A stretch of DNA of 64,000 nucleotides from Rhizobium rosettiformans W3 (GCF_004912135.1 NZ_STGU01000011.1:1-64000); one strand, 5' to 3'. Shown: positions 23,191-33,221, counted from the first letter of the stretch. Numbers and translations are program-made. Notes: generated by a model from the letters alone, not told the origin.

Positions 23191-23667
23191 ATGAAACTCG
23201 TCACCGCCACTGCATTCGCCCTTTCGCTGCTCGTCAGTTCGCCTTCGATGGCAGAGGACATCGACCAGCTCCCCCTCGCCGCCACTTTCGTGATCAGCGG
23301 CGGCTATTGGGAATCGGGGCCGGAAGGCGTACCCGGCGTCGAGACCGCCGTGGAGGCCGGCGAGCGCGGCTATTACAAGCTCATCGCCATCCGACAGCCG
23401 GACCGGACAGCCCGGATCCATCTGCAGATGGTGGCCTCCGGCGAAGCGGGCCTGCGGCTTGTGGAAAGCGTGGAGCTCGAGGAGTTCGCCGCGATCAAGC
23501 CCTACGTCACCGGCATCCGTCCGGAAAGCACGAGCGGCGTTGCCGCCACCCCCGGCTTCTTCGCCGCCGTCTATCTGAGGACCGCACCGGACAGCGATCG
23601 CATCGAGGAATGGACCGTGCTGATCGACGAGCTCGGCGATATCAGGGTCGAACGGGCGAGCAACTGA
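23191..23667 (+). CDS. small periplasmic hypothetical protein
   Basis: 158 aa, starting MKLVTATAFALSLLVSSPSMA, a clear Sec signal. The mature part is beta-rich (AATFVISGGYWES, YYKLIAIRQPDRTARIHLQM). No domain is recognised. The ATG at 23191 is eight bases after the nadK stop, so the two are likely co-transcribed. A strong bidirectional terminator follows. Confidence 0.75.
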   Translation: MKLVTATAFALSLLVSSPSMAEDIDQLPLAATFVISGGYWESGPEGVPGVETAVEAGERGYYKLIAIRQPDRTARIHLQMVASGEAGLRLVESVELEEFAAIKPYVTGIRPESTSGVAATPGFFAAVYLRTAPDSDRIEEWTVLIDELGDIRVERASN

Positions 23668-23693
23668 GCCACCGCGTGCGAAAACCAAAAGAA

Positions 23694-23722
23694 AAGGCGG
23701 AGCGCCGGGGGCGCTCCGCCTT
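23694..23722. terminator. bidirectional intrinsic terminator
   Basis: AAGGCGGAGCGCC (23694-23706) and GGCGCTCCGCCTT (23710-23722) form a 13-bp stem over a GGG loop, with A-rich sequence on the left and TTCTTC on the right. It lies between the convergent secreted-protein gene and prfB. Confidence 0.9.
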
Positions 23723-23748
23723 CTTCGTTTCCGGACCGATCACGCGGA

Positions 23749-24877
23749 TCAGTCGATGTCGGCGACCTCGGATGCCTTGCCGCTGATGCGGTGGGCAAGG
23801 GCTGCTTCCATGAACTCGTTCAGCTCACCATTCAAAACGCTATCCGGATCGGTGCTTTCGACGCCGGTGCGCAGGTCCTTGACCAGCTGGTAGGGCTGCA
23901 GAACATAGGAGCGGATCTGGTGGCCCCAGCCGATATCCGTCTTCGAGGCGGCTTCGGCATTGGCTGCCTCTTCACGCTTCTTCAGTTCGGCTTCGTACAA
24001 GCGGGCGCGCAGCATGTCCCAGGCCTTGGCGCGGTTCTTGTGCTGCGAGCGTTCCTGCTGGCAGGCGACCACGATGCCGGTCGGGATGTGCGTGATGCGC
24101 ACAGCCGAGTCAGTCGTGTTGACGTGCTGTCCACCGGCGCCCGACGAGCGATAGGTGTCGATGCGGCAGTCGCTTTCGTTGACCTCGATGTTGATCGAGT
24201 CGTCGACGACCGGATAGACCCAGATCGATGAGAAGGACGTGTGACGGCGTGCATTCGAATCGTAAGGCGAGATGCGCACCAGGCGGTGAACGCCCGATTC
24301 GGTCTTCATCCAGCCATAGGCATTGTGGCCCTTGACCAGGATGGTCGCGGACTTGATGCCGGCTTCTTCCCCGTCATGCACTTCCAGCACTTCGACCTTG
24401 AAGCCCGAGCGCTCGGCCCAGCGGGTATACATGCGCAGAAGCATGTTGGCCCAGTCCTGGCTCTCGGTACCACCGGCACCGGAATGGACTTCGACATAGG
24501 TGTCGTTGCCGTCAGCCTCGCCCGAAAGCATGGCTTCCACCTGGCGGCGGGCCGCTTCCGTCTTCAGGGCCTTCAGCTGGTCCTCGGCATCCTTGACGAC
24601 GCTTTCGTCGCCCTCTTCCTCGCCCATCTCGATCAGCTCGATGTTATCGTTCATCGCCTGTTCAAGACGCTTCACGCCAGCAATGCTGTCATCCAGCTGC
24701 TGGCGCTCGCGCATCAGCTTCTGGGCTTCCTGGGCGTCGTTCCAGAGGTTCGGATCCTCGGCCTTGTTGTTCAACCAGTCCAGTCGTCTTATCGCCTGGT
24801 CCCAGTCAAAGATGCCTCCTCAGCAGGCTTATGGCCTGCTTGATTTCGTCGACAACATTCTCGATTTCATTGCGCAT
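23749..24877 (-). CDS. prfB: peptide chain release factor 2, +1 programmed frameshift
   Basis: Recognises UGA and UAA and releases the peptide through GGQ (in SGAGGQHVN). The coding sequence starts at ATG 24877, runs 23 codons to CTT (24811-24809), then skips one base (T24808) into the GAC frame and ends at 23749, giving about 375 aa. The frameshift site is AGGAGG, CAT, CTT, TGA, C, with the same spacing as E. coli. The codon-recognition tripeptide reads SPY rather than SPF. Without the shift only a 23-aa peptide is made, so RF2 level controls its own synthesis. Confidence 0.95.
24805..24820 (-). promoter_or_regulatory. prfB: RF2 programmed frameshift site
   Basis: Reading leftward: AGGAGG (24820-24815), CAT, CTT (24811-24809), TGA (24808-24806), C. 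The internal Shine-Dalgarno three bases before CTT promotes +1 slippage at the in-frame UGA. Confidence 0.93.
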
Positions 24878-24982
24878 GCGTTCGGTTCTCAACCTCTGAA
24901 ACTGGTGAAAATCTGGTCTTCCGCATAGTTGCGCCCGGCCGTGATGTAAAGGGCCGGGTCGCGACTGATGGTCAGATGAGGG

Positions 24983-27436
24983 TTAGAACAGGCCGCCGGA
25001 ACCCGAGGTCACGGCCTGATTTGCCTGCGGCGAGTCACGCAGGATTTCTTCCGGCGGCGCATAGCCATCCATGCCGATGATCGACAGGGAGTCCGCCGGG
25101 CCGGTGCCGGGCTTGAAGGCTTCGATGATGGTATCCGGCTCGCCTTCGAGCGCAAACATGCCGGTGGTGCGGTTGACCGGGATGAAGCTCATGCCTGCCG
25201 GCACGAAGAACTGACCCGCCGGCCGGTTGGCCGTTGCCATCTGCATGAAGTCGTTGAAGACGGGCGCGGCCAGCGAACCACCGGTCGAACCGCGGCCCAT
25301 CGGGGCCGGCTGGTCGAAGCCGATATAGACGCCTGCGACGAGGTCGGGCGTGTAGCCGATGAACCAGGCGTCCTTCTCGTCGTTCGAGGTACCGGTCTTG
25401 CCGGCGACCGGACGGTCGAGCTTGATCTTGCCGGCGGCGGTGCCGCGGGTGACGACGCCTTCCATCATGGAGGTGATCTGATAGGCCGTCATCGGGTCGA
25501 GAACCTGATCGCGATTGTCGACAACGGTTGGCTCTTCCTGGCCGGTATAGCGCTCGGCGTTGCAGCCTTCGCAGATCCGGTCCTCATGACGGAAGATGGT
25601 CTTGCCGTGACGGTCCTGGATACGGTCGATCAGGGTCGGCTTGATCTGCTTGCCGCCATTGGCGAATACGGCATAGGCGGACACCATGCGCAGCACGGTG
25701 GTCTCACCGGAGCCGAGCGACATGGCGAGCACCGGGTTCATCTTGTCGTAGACACCGAAGCGTTCGGCATATTCGGCGACGAGGTTCATGCCCATGTCGT
25801 TGGCGAGGCGCACCGTCATCAGGTTTCGCGACTTTTCGATACCGAGACGCAGCGTCTGCGGACCGGCGGAACCGCCGCCATAGTTCTGCGGGCGCCAGAC
25901 CTGACCGCCGGAGACGAATTCGACCGGAGCGTCGAGGATAACCGAGGCCGGTGTGTAGCCGGTGTCGAGGGCTGCGGCGTAGACGAAGGGTTTGAAGGAC
26001 GAACCTGGCTGGCGCATGGCCTGGGTCGCGCGGTTGAATTCGGACTGCGCATAGGAGAAGCCGCCGGCAAGCGCGAGAACGCGGCCCGTATGCGGGTCCA
26101 TGGCCACCAGACCGCCCTGGATCTTCGGCAGCTGGCGCAGGCGATAGGCGCTGCCGCCGTCTTCGAGCGCCTCGACATAGACGACATCACCGGGATTCAG
26201 GACGCCGACCGGGGACTTGCTCGACTTGCGGTCGCCGGTCGCGGAACGGAAGGCCCATTCCATGTTGTCGGGCGCGATACGGCCACGAACACGCTCGGCG
26301 ACAACCTTGCCGCCCGCTTCCTTGGCGGGCTGCAGACCGATATCGACACCGTCGGCGGCGACGTCGAGCACGACGGCGACCTTCCATTCCGGCACATCGG
26401 CGAGCGTCGGGATCTCTGCAAGCGGCACACCCCAGTCCCCTTCCAGCGGGATCTGCTTGATCGGACCGCGGAAGCCGCGACGCTGGTCATAGGTCAGGAG
26501 GGCCGACTGGAGCGCCTTGCGGGCTGCGATCTGCATGTCGGGGTCAAGCGAGGTGCGGACCGAGAGGCCACCCTCGTAGAGCGACTTGTCGCCATACTTC
26601 TCGATGATCTGGCGGCGGACTTCCTCGGCGAAATAGTCGGAGGCAAAGAGCGACGAGCCGGAGCGGCGGAGCGTCACGCCGAGCGGCTGCTTCTTGGCTT
26701 CATCGCCCTCCTCGCGGGCGACGAAACCATTCTCGACCATGCGGTCGATGACCCAGTTGCGGCGCTCAAGGGCGGCTTCGGTGCGGCGGAAGGGATGGTA
26801 GTTGTTCGGACCCTTCGGCAGTGCTGCGAGATATGCCGTCTCCGCGATCGTCAGCTCGGTGACAGACTTGTCGAAATAGGTGAGTGCAGCACCCGCGATG
26901 CCATAGGCATTCTGGCCGAAGAAGATTTCGTTCAGATAGAGTTCGAGAATCTTGTCCTTGGAATAGGTCTGCTCGATGCGGAAGGAGAGGATCGCTTCCT
27001 TGATCTTGCGGTCCATGGTCTGGTCCGACGAGAGGAGGAAGTTCTTCGCCACCTGCTGGGTGATCGTCGAGGCGCCGACCGGACGGCGGCCGGAGCCGAG
27101 GTTCTGGACGTTCACCAGGATGGCGCGACCGAGGCCATAGATATCGACGCCCGGGTGATTGTAGAAGTTCTTGTCTTCGGCCGACAGGAAGGCTGCCTTG
27201 ACGCGGTCCGGGATCGCCTGGATCGGCAGGAAGAGGCGCCGCTCGCGGGCATATTCCGCCATCAGCGCGCCGTTGCCGGCATGGATGCGGGTGGTGACCG
27301 GCGGCGAGTAGCTCGCCAGCACCTCGTAATTGGGCAGGTCCTTGGTTACCCCGTTCAGATAGATGGCGACGACCGCTGCGACGCCGAGCGCCAGCACGGA
27401 CGCCAATCCGAAGAGATATCCAATGAGTCTGATCAT
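24983..27436 (-). CDS. mrcA: penicillin-binding protein 1A
   Basis: 817-aa bifunctional peptidoglycan synthase. One N-terminal membrane anchor (LIGYLFGLASVLALGVAAVVAIYL). The GT51 domain has the catalytic Glu in AFLSAEDKNFYNHPG, STITQQVAKN and LNEIFFGQN. The transpeptidase has SSFK (in RQPGSSFKPF), SRN and KTGTS. An OB-like domain lies between them. Length is normal for the family, and the start is at the membrane anchor. It follows amiC on the same strand across 240 bases. Confidence 0.95.
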   Translation of the reverse strand: MIRLIGYLFGLASVLALGVAAVVAIYLNGVTKDLPNYEVLASYSPPVTTRIHAGNGALMAEYARERRLFLPIQAIPDRVKAAFLSAEDKNFYNHPGVDIYGLGRAILVNVQNLGSGRRPVGASTITQQVAKNFLLSSDQTMDRKIKEAILSFRIEQTYSKDKILELYLNEIFFGQNAYGIAGAALTYFDKSVTELTIAETAYLAALPKGPNNYHPFRRTEAALERRNWVIDRMVENGFVAREEGDEAKKQPLGVTLRRSGSSLFASDYFAEEVRRQIIEKYGDKSLYEGGLSVRTSLDPDMQIAARKALQSALLTYDQRRGFRGPIKQIPLEGDWGVPLAEIPTLADVPEWKVAVVLDVAADGVDIGLQPAKEAGGKVVAERVRGRIAPDNMEWAFRSATGDRKSSKSPVGVLNPGDVVYVEALEDGGSAYRLRQLPKIQGGLVAMDPHTGRVLALAGGFSYAQSEFNRATQAMRQPGSSFKPFVYAAALDTGYTPASVILDAPVEFVSGGQVWRPQNYGGGSAGPQTLRLGIEKSRNLMTVRLANDMGMNLVAEYAERFGVYDKMNPVLAMSLGSGETTVLRMVSAYAVFANGGKQIKPTLIDRIQDRHGKTIFRHEDRICEGCNAERYTGQEEPTVVDNRDQVLDPMTAYQITSMMEGVVTRGTAAGKIKLDRPVAGKTGTSNDEKDAWFIGYTPDLVAGVYIGFDQPAPMGRGSTGGSLAAPVFNDFMQMATANRPAGQFFVPAGMSFIPVNRTTGMFALEGEPDTIIEAFKPGTGPADSLSIIGMDGYAPPEEILRDSPQANQAVTSGSGGLF

Positions 27437-27676
27437 GTTTCCGCTACCGGCTCTGCTTCAGGTTCCGCGCGCTGCATGAGAGCTTCGCACACCCTGTGGC
27501 GTTTTGCACGTCATGCGGTGGATGGCAAGACATGCGGACCTTACGCAAAAGGGACCGCGATTCGATATCGCCGACCCTCGTGCAACCTATACCGGAGTAA
27601 CGGGTACAATGTGAGGAAAATAGGGCCGTTAGCCGCGTAACCGCGGCTGGCTCACAGCTTCCTCCGGCGCTGTGAC
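27437..27676. other. gap between amiC and mrcA
   Basis: A perfect 7-bp inverted repeat, AGCCGCG (27631-27637) and CGCGGCT (27642-27648) with loop TAAC, lies just downstream of amiC and may end its transcript, though the following T tract is weak. No gene is seen. Confidence 0.5.
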
Positions 27677-28987
27677 CTAACCGCCATTGGCGAACTCGGG
27701 CTGGCGGTAGCGCTTGATCGCCTCGACCAGGAGATCGGCGACCTTTTCGCGCCAGACCGGATCGAGCAGCAGCTTCTCGTCGTCCTTGTTGGAGAGGAAG
27801 CCGAGCTCGAGAAGGATAGAAGGCACATCCGGCGCCTGGAGCACGCGGAAACCGGCGTGGCGATGGGGATTGTTGATCAGCGAGATCTGTCCCTCGAACG
27901 AGCCGACAACGGCCTGCGCCATCGAGATCGAGAAGGCCTGGGTTTCCCGGCGCGTCAGGTCGAGAAGGATATCGCCGACCTCGGGCTCGGTTTCGGTCGG
28001 CAGTTCGACGCCGCCGATCGTATCGGAGAAGTTTTCGCGCTCGGCGAGCTGCGCGGCCATATGGTCGGAGGCCTTGTCGGAGATGGTGTAGACGGTGGCG
28101 CCCCGGATATCGGCCTGGCGCAGCGTGTCGGCATGCAGCGAGATCAGAAGATCCGCCCCCTTCTGCCGGGAAATCAGCACCCGCTCGGAGAGCGACAGGA
28201 ACTTGTCCGTGTCGCGGGTCATCACCGGACGTATGCCGGGAAGGTCCTTCAACTTGTCGTGTAGGATCTTGGCGAAGGCGAGCGTGATGTCCTTTTCCGG
28301 CGTCTTGGTCGATGCGCCTGTCGCGCCGGCGTCGATGCCGCCATGGCCTGCGTCGATCGCAATGACGAATTCATCCGCCGCGGGCGCTGCGACCGGAACC
28401 GTTGCCGTGGTCGCGACATCCGTTGCCGACCGCGCCCAGGCCTGGCCTGAGACGAGTGCGGCGAAATCCTGCTCGGGCACGAGCTCGGCATCCAGCACCA
28501 GCCGATAGCCGCTGCCGCCCTCGTTCGGCATCACTTCGGCCTTGGCGAGCCGCGCGGGTCGCGCCGCCGTCAGCACAAGCCGCGCCGAGGTCGCGTCCAT
28601 CGAACCGTAGCGAATGTCCTTGAACAGGCCGGTCGCCTGCAAGTCCGCCTCGGCAAAGGCAAAGGCCGTGGCCGGCAGATCCACGACGATGCGGTCGGGA
28701 TTGGCGATGTAGCGGGTCTCAATGGTCGGGGCACGGTCGAAATCGAGCACGATGCGCGTGCGGGCCTCATCACCGGCGATGCGCGCGCCATAGGCGACCA
28801 GGAGATCTTCGCGCAGTTCGGCGGTCACCGCATGGGCATGATGAGTCGTCGCGAGCATCGGAAGCGCAAGCGCAACCGACGTCAAAACGATTCGGCTCCA
28901 AAGCGCGAGTTTTCGCCCCGCCGGCAGCGCCGAAAGTCTTCTCAAATCCTGCCCCCGTGATGGCTGCGACAAGACTGTGACATGCAT
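27677..28987 (-). CDS. amiC: N-acetylmuramoyl-L-alanine amidase with AMIN domain
   Basis: 436 aa, periplasmic, splits septal peptidoglycan. After a signal-type region (to about LATTHHAHA) come the AMIN domain (VDLPATAFAF etc.), a linker and the Amidase_3 domain: zinc ligands in AIDAGHGG, TPEKD and ISLHAD, and catalytic Glu in LLELGFLSN. The ATG at 28987 overlaps a GTG one codon earlier. An extended N terminus of ~30 residues before the signal is typical of alphaproteobacteria. Confidence 0.92.
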   Translation of the reverse strand: MHVTVLSQPSRGQDLRRLSALPAGRKLALWSRIVLTSVALALPMLATTHHAHAVTAELREDLLVAYGARIAGDEARTRIVLDFDRAPTIETRYIANPDRIVVDLPATAFAFAEADLQATGLFKDIRYGSMDATSARLVLTAARPARLAKAEVMPNEGGSGYRLVLDAELVPEQDFAALVSGQAWARSATDVATTATVPVAAPAADEFVIAIDAGHGGIDAGATGASTKTPEKDITLAFAKILHDKLKDLPGIRPVMTRDTDKFLSLSERVLISRQKGADLLISLHADTLRQADIRGATVYTISDKASDHMAAQLAERENFSDTIGGVELPTETEPEVGDILLDLTRRETQAFSISMAQAVVGSFEGQISLINNPHRHAGFRVLQAPDVPSILLELGFLSNKDDEKLLLDPVWREKVADLLVEAIKRYRQPEFANGG

Positions 28988-29620
28988 CACAGGCCGCGCG
29001 CTGCGCCATTTCTTCGTTTGTCCGCCGCATGCCTCTTTCCAACGACCCGATGGCTGGCAAATTTGCGGTTCGCCACCGCTTTTCCACTCGGAATCACGCG
29101 GAATGAGACACTTCCCCTAATTCACTGCCATTATGGCATAAATCCGTTTGCTCTTGCTATTGTGACGTAGAAAACATACAAGGCAAACGAGGGATAAAAG
29201 TGCAAACGGGATAGAGTTTCCGCCTACGGCTGCCAACCTCAGACAATGGATTTGGCGCCTGTTCAACCGGACATTCATCTGCCGTCTCCGCATTTTTTCC
29301 TGAAACTGGTTCAACACGCCGACACGGTCGGCAAATCATCGGTGGCTCTCCACCAACAGCTCTTTACCGAGCATTCATCGGATCCCGAGGGGTCCATATC
29401 ATTGTCGTTGACGTACGGTATTTGATGTCTTTGCAGCAGGTTGACATGACCAGGAACGGACCGGGATCGGAAAGAGCCCCGGCGTCCGTCCGTATGCTGC
29501 AAACCCGGTCTTCCGTGCGTCCACATCTATATCCGGCGCACAGTCCGCTAGGTTCCAGCCGCTTTAAAGTTCAGCGCGCGGGTGGACCACCGACCGAGGG
29601 CGCCGAGGAGCACAGCTTAA
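28988..29620 (+). other. rne: 630-base region upstream of rne, probable long leader
   Basis: No credible ORF or RNA gene was found here. It probably holds the divergent amiC and rne promoters and an rne 5' leader. In other bacteria the rne leader folds and is cut by RNase E itself for autoregulation. A palindrome GCCATTATGGC at 29127-29137 was noted. Leader status is inferred from size and family knowledge. Confidence 0.45.
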
Positions 29621-32557
29621 ATGGCAGACAAAATGCTTATCGACGCGTCTCACGAGGAAGAGACGCGCGTTGTCGTCGTTCGCGGTAACCGTATTGAAGA
29701 ATTCGACTTCGAATCCCAACACAAGAAGCAAATCCGAGGCAACATCTATCTGGCGAAAGTAACGAGGGTCGAACCCTCGCTGCAGGCCGCTTTCGTCGAT
29801 TACGGCGGCAACCGCCACGGCTTCCTGGCCTTTGCCGAAATTCACCCCGACTACTACCAGATCCCGCTTGCCGACCGTCAGGCGCTGCTTCGTGCCGAAG
29901 CCGAAGAGCATCGCAAGGAAAACGACGTCGAGGGCGACGAGATCCTGAGCAGTGATCCGGCTCTTCAGGATCAGCCTGACATCGGCATCCCCGCCGCCTC
30001 CCCTGTTGCTTCCGCCATCGTCGACGACGTTGCGGCCGAACTGGCAGCCGAGGCCGATGCGGACGTTGCGGCGGCCGCTGCCGTTGAAGGGGAGACCGAG
30101 GCTGCCGCCGAGGAGCCCGCCGCCAAGGCCAAGCCGAAGCGGGTTCGCAAGCCGCGCGCCAAGAAGGCCGCCGCCGAAGAGACCGCTGCCGAGGAAGGCA
30201 GCGAAGGCTCTGACGATGCCGAAGGCGGCACGATCGCGGCCATGGTCGACATGGACGAGATTTCCGAAGAAGCCGGCGGTCGCCGCGGCCGTCGTGACGA
30301 CGACGACAGCGATGATGACGACGACGACGATCACGTCGAGGAAAAGGAAGAGATCGAATCCGTTGGCGCCGAAGACGCCATGGAAGAGGTTCCGGATCGC
30401 GCACAGCGCAAGCCGCGCAAGCAGTATCGCATTCAGGAAGTAATCAAGCGCCGGCAGATCCTGCTCGTGCAGGTCGCCAAGGAAGAGCGCGGCAATAAGG
30501 GTGCGGCGCTGACCACCTACCTGTCGCTCGCCGGTCGTTACTCTGTGCTGATGCCGAACACGGCGCGAGGCGGCGGTATTTCCCGCAAGATCACCCAGCC
30601 GACCGACCGCAAGCGCCTGAAGGAAATCGCCCGCGGTCTCGAAGTGCCGCAGGGCATGGGCGTGATCCTGCGCACCGCCGGTGCGAACCGCACCAAGGTC
30701 GAGATCAAGCGCGACTTCGAATATTTGATGCGCCTGTGGGAGAATGTCCGCACGCTGACGCTCGCTTCGACCGCGCCTTGCCTCGTCTATGAAGAGGGAT
30801 CGCTGATCAAGCGCTCGATCCGCGACCTCTACAACAAGGACATTTCCGAGATCATCGTCTCGGGCGAAGAAGGCTATCGTGAAGCGAAAGACTTCATGAA
30901 GATGCTGATGCCGAGCCATGCCAAGGTGGTTCAGCCCTATCGCGATCTGCATCCAATCTTCGCGCGCTCCGGCATCGAAGCCCAGCTCGACAAGATGCTG
31001 CAGCCGCAGGTGACGCTGAAGTCCGGTGGTTACATCATCATCAACCAGACGGAAGCGCTGGTTTCGATCGACGTCAACTCCGGCCGCTCGACCCGCGAAT
31101 ACTCGATCGAGGACACGGCACTCCAGACGAACCTGGAAGCGGCGGAAGAAGTGGCGCGCCAGCTTCGCCTGCGCGACCTTGCCGGCCTCATCGTCATCGA
31201 CTTCATCGACATGGAAGAAAAGCGCAACAACCGCGCTGTCGAGAAGAAGCTGAAGGACTGCCTGAAGAACGACCGCGCCCGCATCCAGGTCGGCCGCATC
31301 TCGCATTTCGGCCTTCTGGAAATGTCGCGCCAGCGCATCCGCGCCTCGGTGCTGGAATCGACCACGCAGGTCTGCCCGCATTGCGCAGGCACCGGCCTCA
31401 TCCGCTCGCAGTCTTCCGTCGCCCTGCATGTCCTGCGCGGCATCGAGGAGTTCCTGCTGAAGAGCACCGCGCACGACATCATCGTGCACACCACGCCGGA
31501 AACGGCGCTCTACCTCCTCAACCAGAAGCGCGACACGATCGTCGACTACGAAGGCCGCTTCGGTGTGTCGATCGTCATCGACGGTGGCATGCCGCCGCAG
31601 CATGGTGGTTCGCAGCACTTCACCATCGAGCGCGGCGAAGCCGTTGCCAATCCGGTGAAGATCGAAAGCCTGATGTCGCTTCTGCCCGAGATCGAGGAAG
31701 AGGACGACTACGTTCCGGAGCCTGAGGAAGAAGACGAGGAAGAAGTCGTCGTCGCCGCCAAGGCCGAGAGCGCGCCGCAGCAGCAGGCGCGTGGCGAAGG
31801 CGACGAGCAGGGCAACCGCAAGCGCAAGCGCCGCCGTCGCCGCCGTGGCAAGAACGGCCAGAATGGCAACGGCCCGCATTCCGAAATGCAGAACGGCGAC
31901 AATGGCGCCGATTCCGATGACGAGGATGGCGACGAGGGCGAGGACGATGCCGTCGACACCAACGGCGAAAATCGCTCTGCCGATGGCGAATCTGACGGCA
32001 ATGACGACGGCCAGAAGCGCAAGCGCCGCCGCCGTGGCAAGCGTGGCGGTCGCCGCAATCGTCCGGGCGAAGAGGGCTTGATCGAAGCATCCGACGACAA
32101 TGGTGGCGAAGGCGAAGGCGAAGGCGAAGGCGAAGGTGACGACGCCGACGAAACGCCGGTCGATGCCGTTGCTGCCGAGACCGTAGAAGCCGGCTCGCCT
32201 GACGTCGTGGAAACGGCGGAAGAGACGCCTGCTGCCGACAAGCCGAAGCCGCGTCGCACCCGCAAGGCCAAGGCCAGCGCCGAGCCAGAAGCTGTGGCGG
32301 AACCGGCACCGGTTGCTGCGGCCCCTGTCGAAACCGCTGCCGCGACCGTTGCGGAATCGGTTGCCACCGAAGAGGTTGCCGCCGAACCGGCAGCAGCCCC
32401 TGCCCCGGTTGCCGACGAGACGAAGCCGGTCCGCGCCAATCGCGAATCCAACGTGACCTCCTCCGAACCCGTCGTCACATCCGTGACGGCCTCGGAAGAC
32501 GCGACGGAAGCCAAGCCCAAGAAGGGCGGCTGGTGGCAGAAGCGCGGTTTCTTCTGA
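29621..32557 (+). CDS. rne: ribonuclease E
   Basis: 978-aa endoribonuclease, core of the RNA degradosome. It has an N-terminal RNase H/S1 unit (RGNIYLAKVTRVEPSLQA), a ~150-residue acidic/basic low-complexity insert within the S1 part (alphaproteobacterial feature), catalytic Asp in SIDVNSGRS and IVIDFIDME, and the zinc link CPHCAGTG near residue 585. The C-terminal ~300 residues are disordered with Asp/Glu-rich and Arg-rich blocks and end in the typical GWWQKRGFF. A terminator follows. An opposite-strand ORF of 1052 codons is only a shadow. Confidence 0.96.
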   Translation: MADKMLIDASHEEETRVVVVRGNRIEEFDFESQHKKQIRGNIYLAKVTRVEPSLQAAFVDYGGNRHGFLAFAEIHPDYYQIPLADRQALLRAEAEEHRKENDVEGDEILSSDPALQDQPDIGIPAASPVASAIVDDVAAELAAEADADVAAAAAVEGETEAAAEEPAAKAKPKRVRKPRAKKAAAEETAAEEGSEGSDDAEGGTIAAMVDMDEISEEAGGRRGRRDDDDSDDDDDDDHVEEKEEIESVGAEDAMEEVPDRAQRKPRKQYRIQEVIKRRQILLVQVAKEERGNKGAALTTYLSLAGRYSVLMPNTARGGGISRKITQPTDRKRLKEIARGLEVPQGMGVILRTAGANRTKVEIKRDFEYLMRLWENVRTLTLASTAPCLVYEEGSLIKRSIRDLYNKDISEIIVSGEEGYREAKDFMKMLMPSHAKVVQPYRDLHPIFARSGIEAQLDKMLQPQVTLKSGGYIIINQTEALVSIDVNSGRSTREYSIEDTALQTNLEAAEEVARQLRLRDLAGLIVIDFIDMEEKRNNRAVEKKLKDCLKNDRARIQVGRISHFGLLEMSRQRIRASVLESTTQVCPHCAGTGLIRSQSSVALHVLRGIEEFLLKSTAHDIIVHTTPETALYLLNQKRDTIVDYEGRFGVSIVIDGGMPPQHGGSQHFTIERGEAVANPVKIESLMSLLPEIEEEDDYVPEPEEEDEEEVVVAAKAESAPQQQARGEGDEQGNRKRKRRRRRRGKNGQNGNGPHSEMQNGDNGADSDDEDGDEGEDDAVDTNGENRSADGESDGNDDGQKRKRRRRGKRGGRRNRPGEEGLIEASDDNGGEGEGEGEGEGDDADETPVDAVAAETVEAGSPDVVETAEETPAADKPKPRRTRKAKASAEPEAVAEPAPVAAAPVETAAATVAESVATEEVAAEPAAAPAPVADETKPVRANRESNVTSSEPVVTSVTASEDATEAKPKKGGWWQKRGFF
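32105..32134 (+). repeat. rne: GGCGAA hexanucleotide repeat x5 in rne
   Basis: Five perfect tandem GGCGAA units encode a (GE)n stretch in the disordered C-terminal arm. It could vary in number among strains. Confidence 0.9.
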
Positions 32558-32585
32558 GATCTGCTTCGAGATCAGTGAGATGGCG

Positions 32586-32612
32586 AAGGCCCCGCTCGCG
32601 CGGGGCCTTTTT
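32586..32612 (+). terminator. rne intrinsic terminator
   Basis: AAGGCCCCGC (32586-32595), loop TCGC, GCGGGGCCTT (32600-32609), then a T tract. A perfect 10-bp stem just downstream of rne. Confidence 0.95.
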
Positions 32613-32660
32613 GTATTTCGGGGTGTTCGAAGCGAGAGCCGAGTGGCGCCCGATACGCGT

Positions 32661-33221
32661 TTACGAGCCTCGACCTCGTCGGGACATGACCTGGGTCGGG
32701 CGGTCCATGAACATGGCGACATGGCTGGATCGATAGCCGAGCTTTCTTGCCACGTGCATGGATGCCTTGTGCTCGGGATCGATGATGCAGACGGTTTCCG
32801 GCTCGACGAAATGGCAATCCGTCCAATCCAGCGCTGCCGACATGACTTCGGTCGCGATGCCCTTGCCGTGGACCTCCGGCGTCAGCGCCCAGCCGGCCTT
32901 GGGAACACTCCCGAGTGAAGGCTCGATCTCGCGCTTGAAGTCGGCAAAGCCGACCTCGCCCATATAGCGGCCGGTCTCGCGATCCTCGACGGTCCAGTAT
33001 CCGAACCCGAGAGCCTGCCAGTGGCCGATATAGCGCAACAGCCGGCTCCAGGTCTCGGAGCGGGTGGACGGCCGCCCGGAAATCAAACGCGTGACCCGCT
33101 CGTCGGCCCAGAGCGCAACCATGGCATCGAGATCGTCAGGGCGATGGGCACGCATCAGAGTGCGTGCCGTGACGATCTGCGGGGCCTGGTGGACCCTCTG
33201 TTCCGGCTTCATCACCGTCAT
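32661..33221 (-). CDS. GNAT acetyltransferase, RimJ/RimL-like
   Basis: 186 aa. RTLMRAHRPDDLDAMVALW is the typical start of the fold; the CoA-binding P-loop is in HGKGIATEVMSAAL; MHVARKLGYRS is the last conserved helix. The ATG at 33221 (GGCGAG upstream) is preferred; the ORF extends 78 bases upstream without conservation. The substrate is unknown. It lies convergent to rne and shares its terminator side. Confidence 0.85.
   Translation of the reverse strand: MTVMKPEQRVHQAPQIVTARTLMRAHRPDDLDAMVALWADERVTRLISGRPSTRSETWSRLLRYIGHWQALGFGYWTVEDRETGRYMGEVGFADFKREIEPSLGSVPKAGWALTPEVHGKGIATEVMSAALDWTDCHFVEPETVCIIDPEHKASMHVARKLGYRSSHVAMFMDRPTQVMSRRGRGS

Noticed and set aside
25586..27640. 684-codon plus-strand ORF
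   Set aside because: Antisense shadow of mrcA, whose domains and active-site motifs are complete.
29564..32722. 1052-codon minus-strand ORF
   Set aside because: Antisense to rne; repetitive Phe/Leu/Arg/Gly composition is the mirror of the acidic and basic arms.
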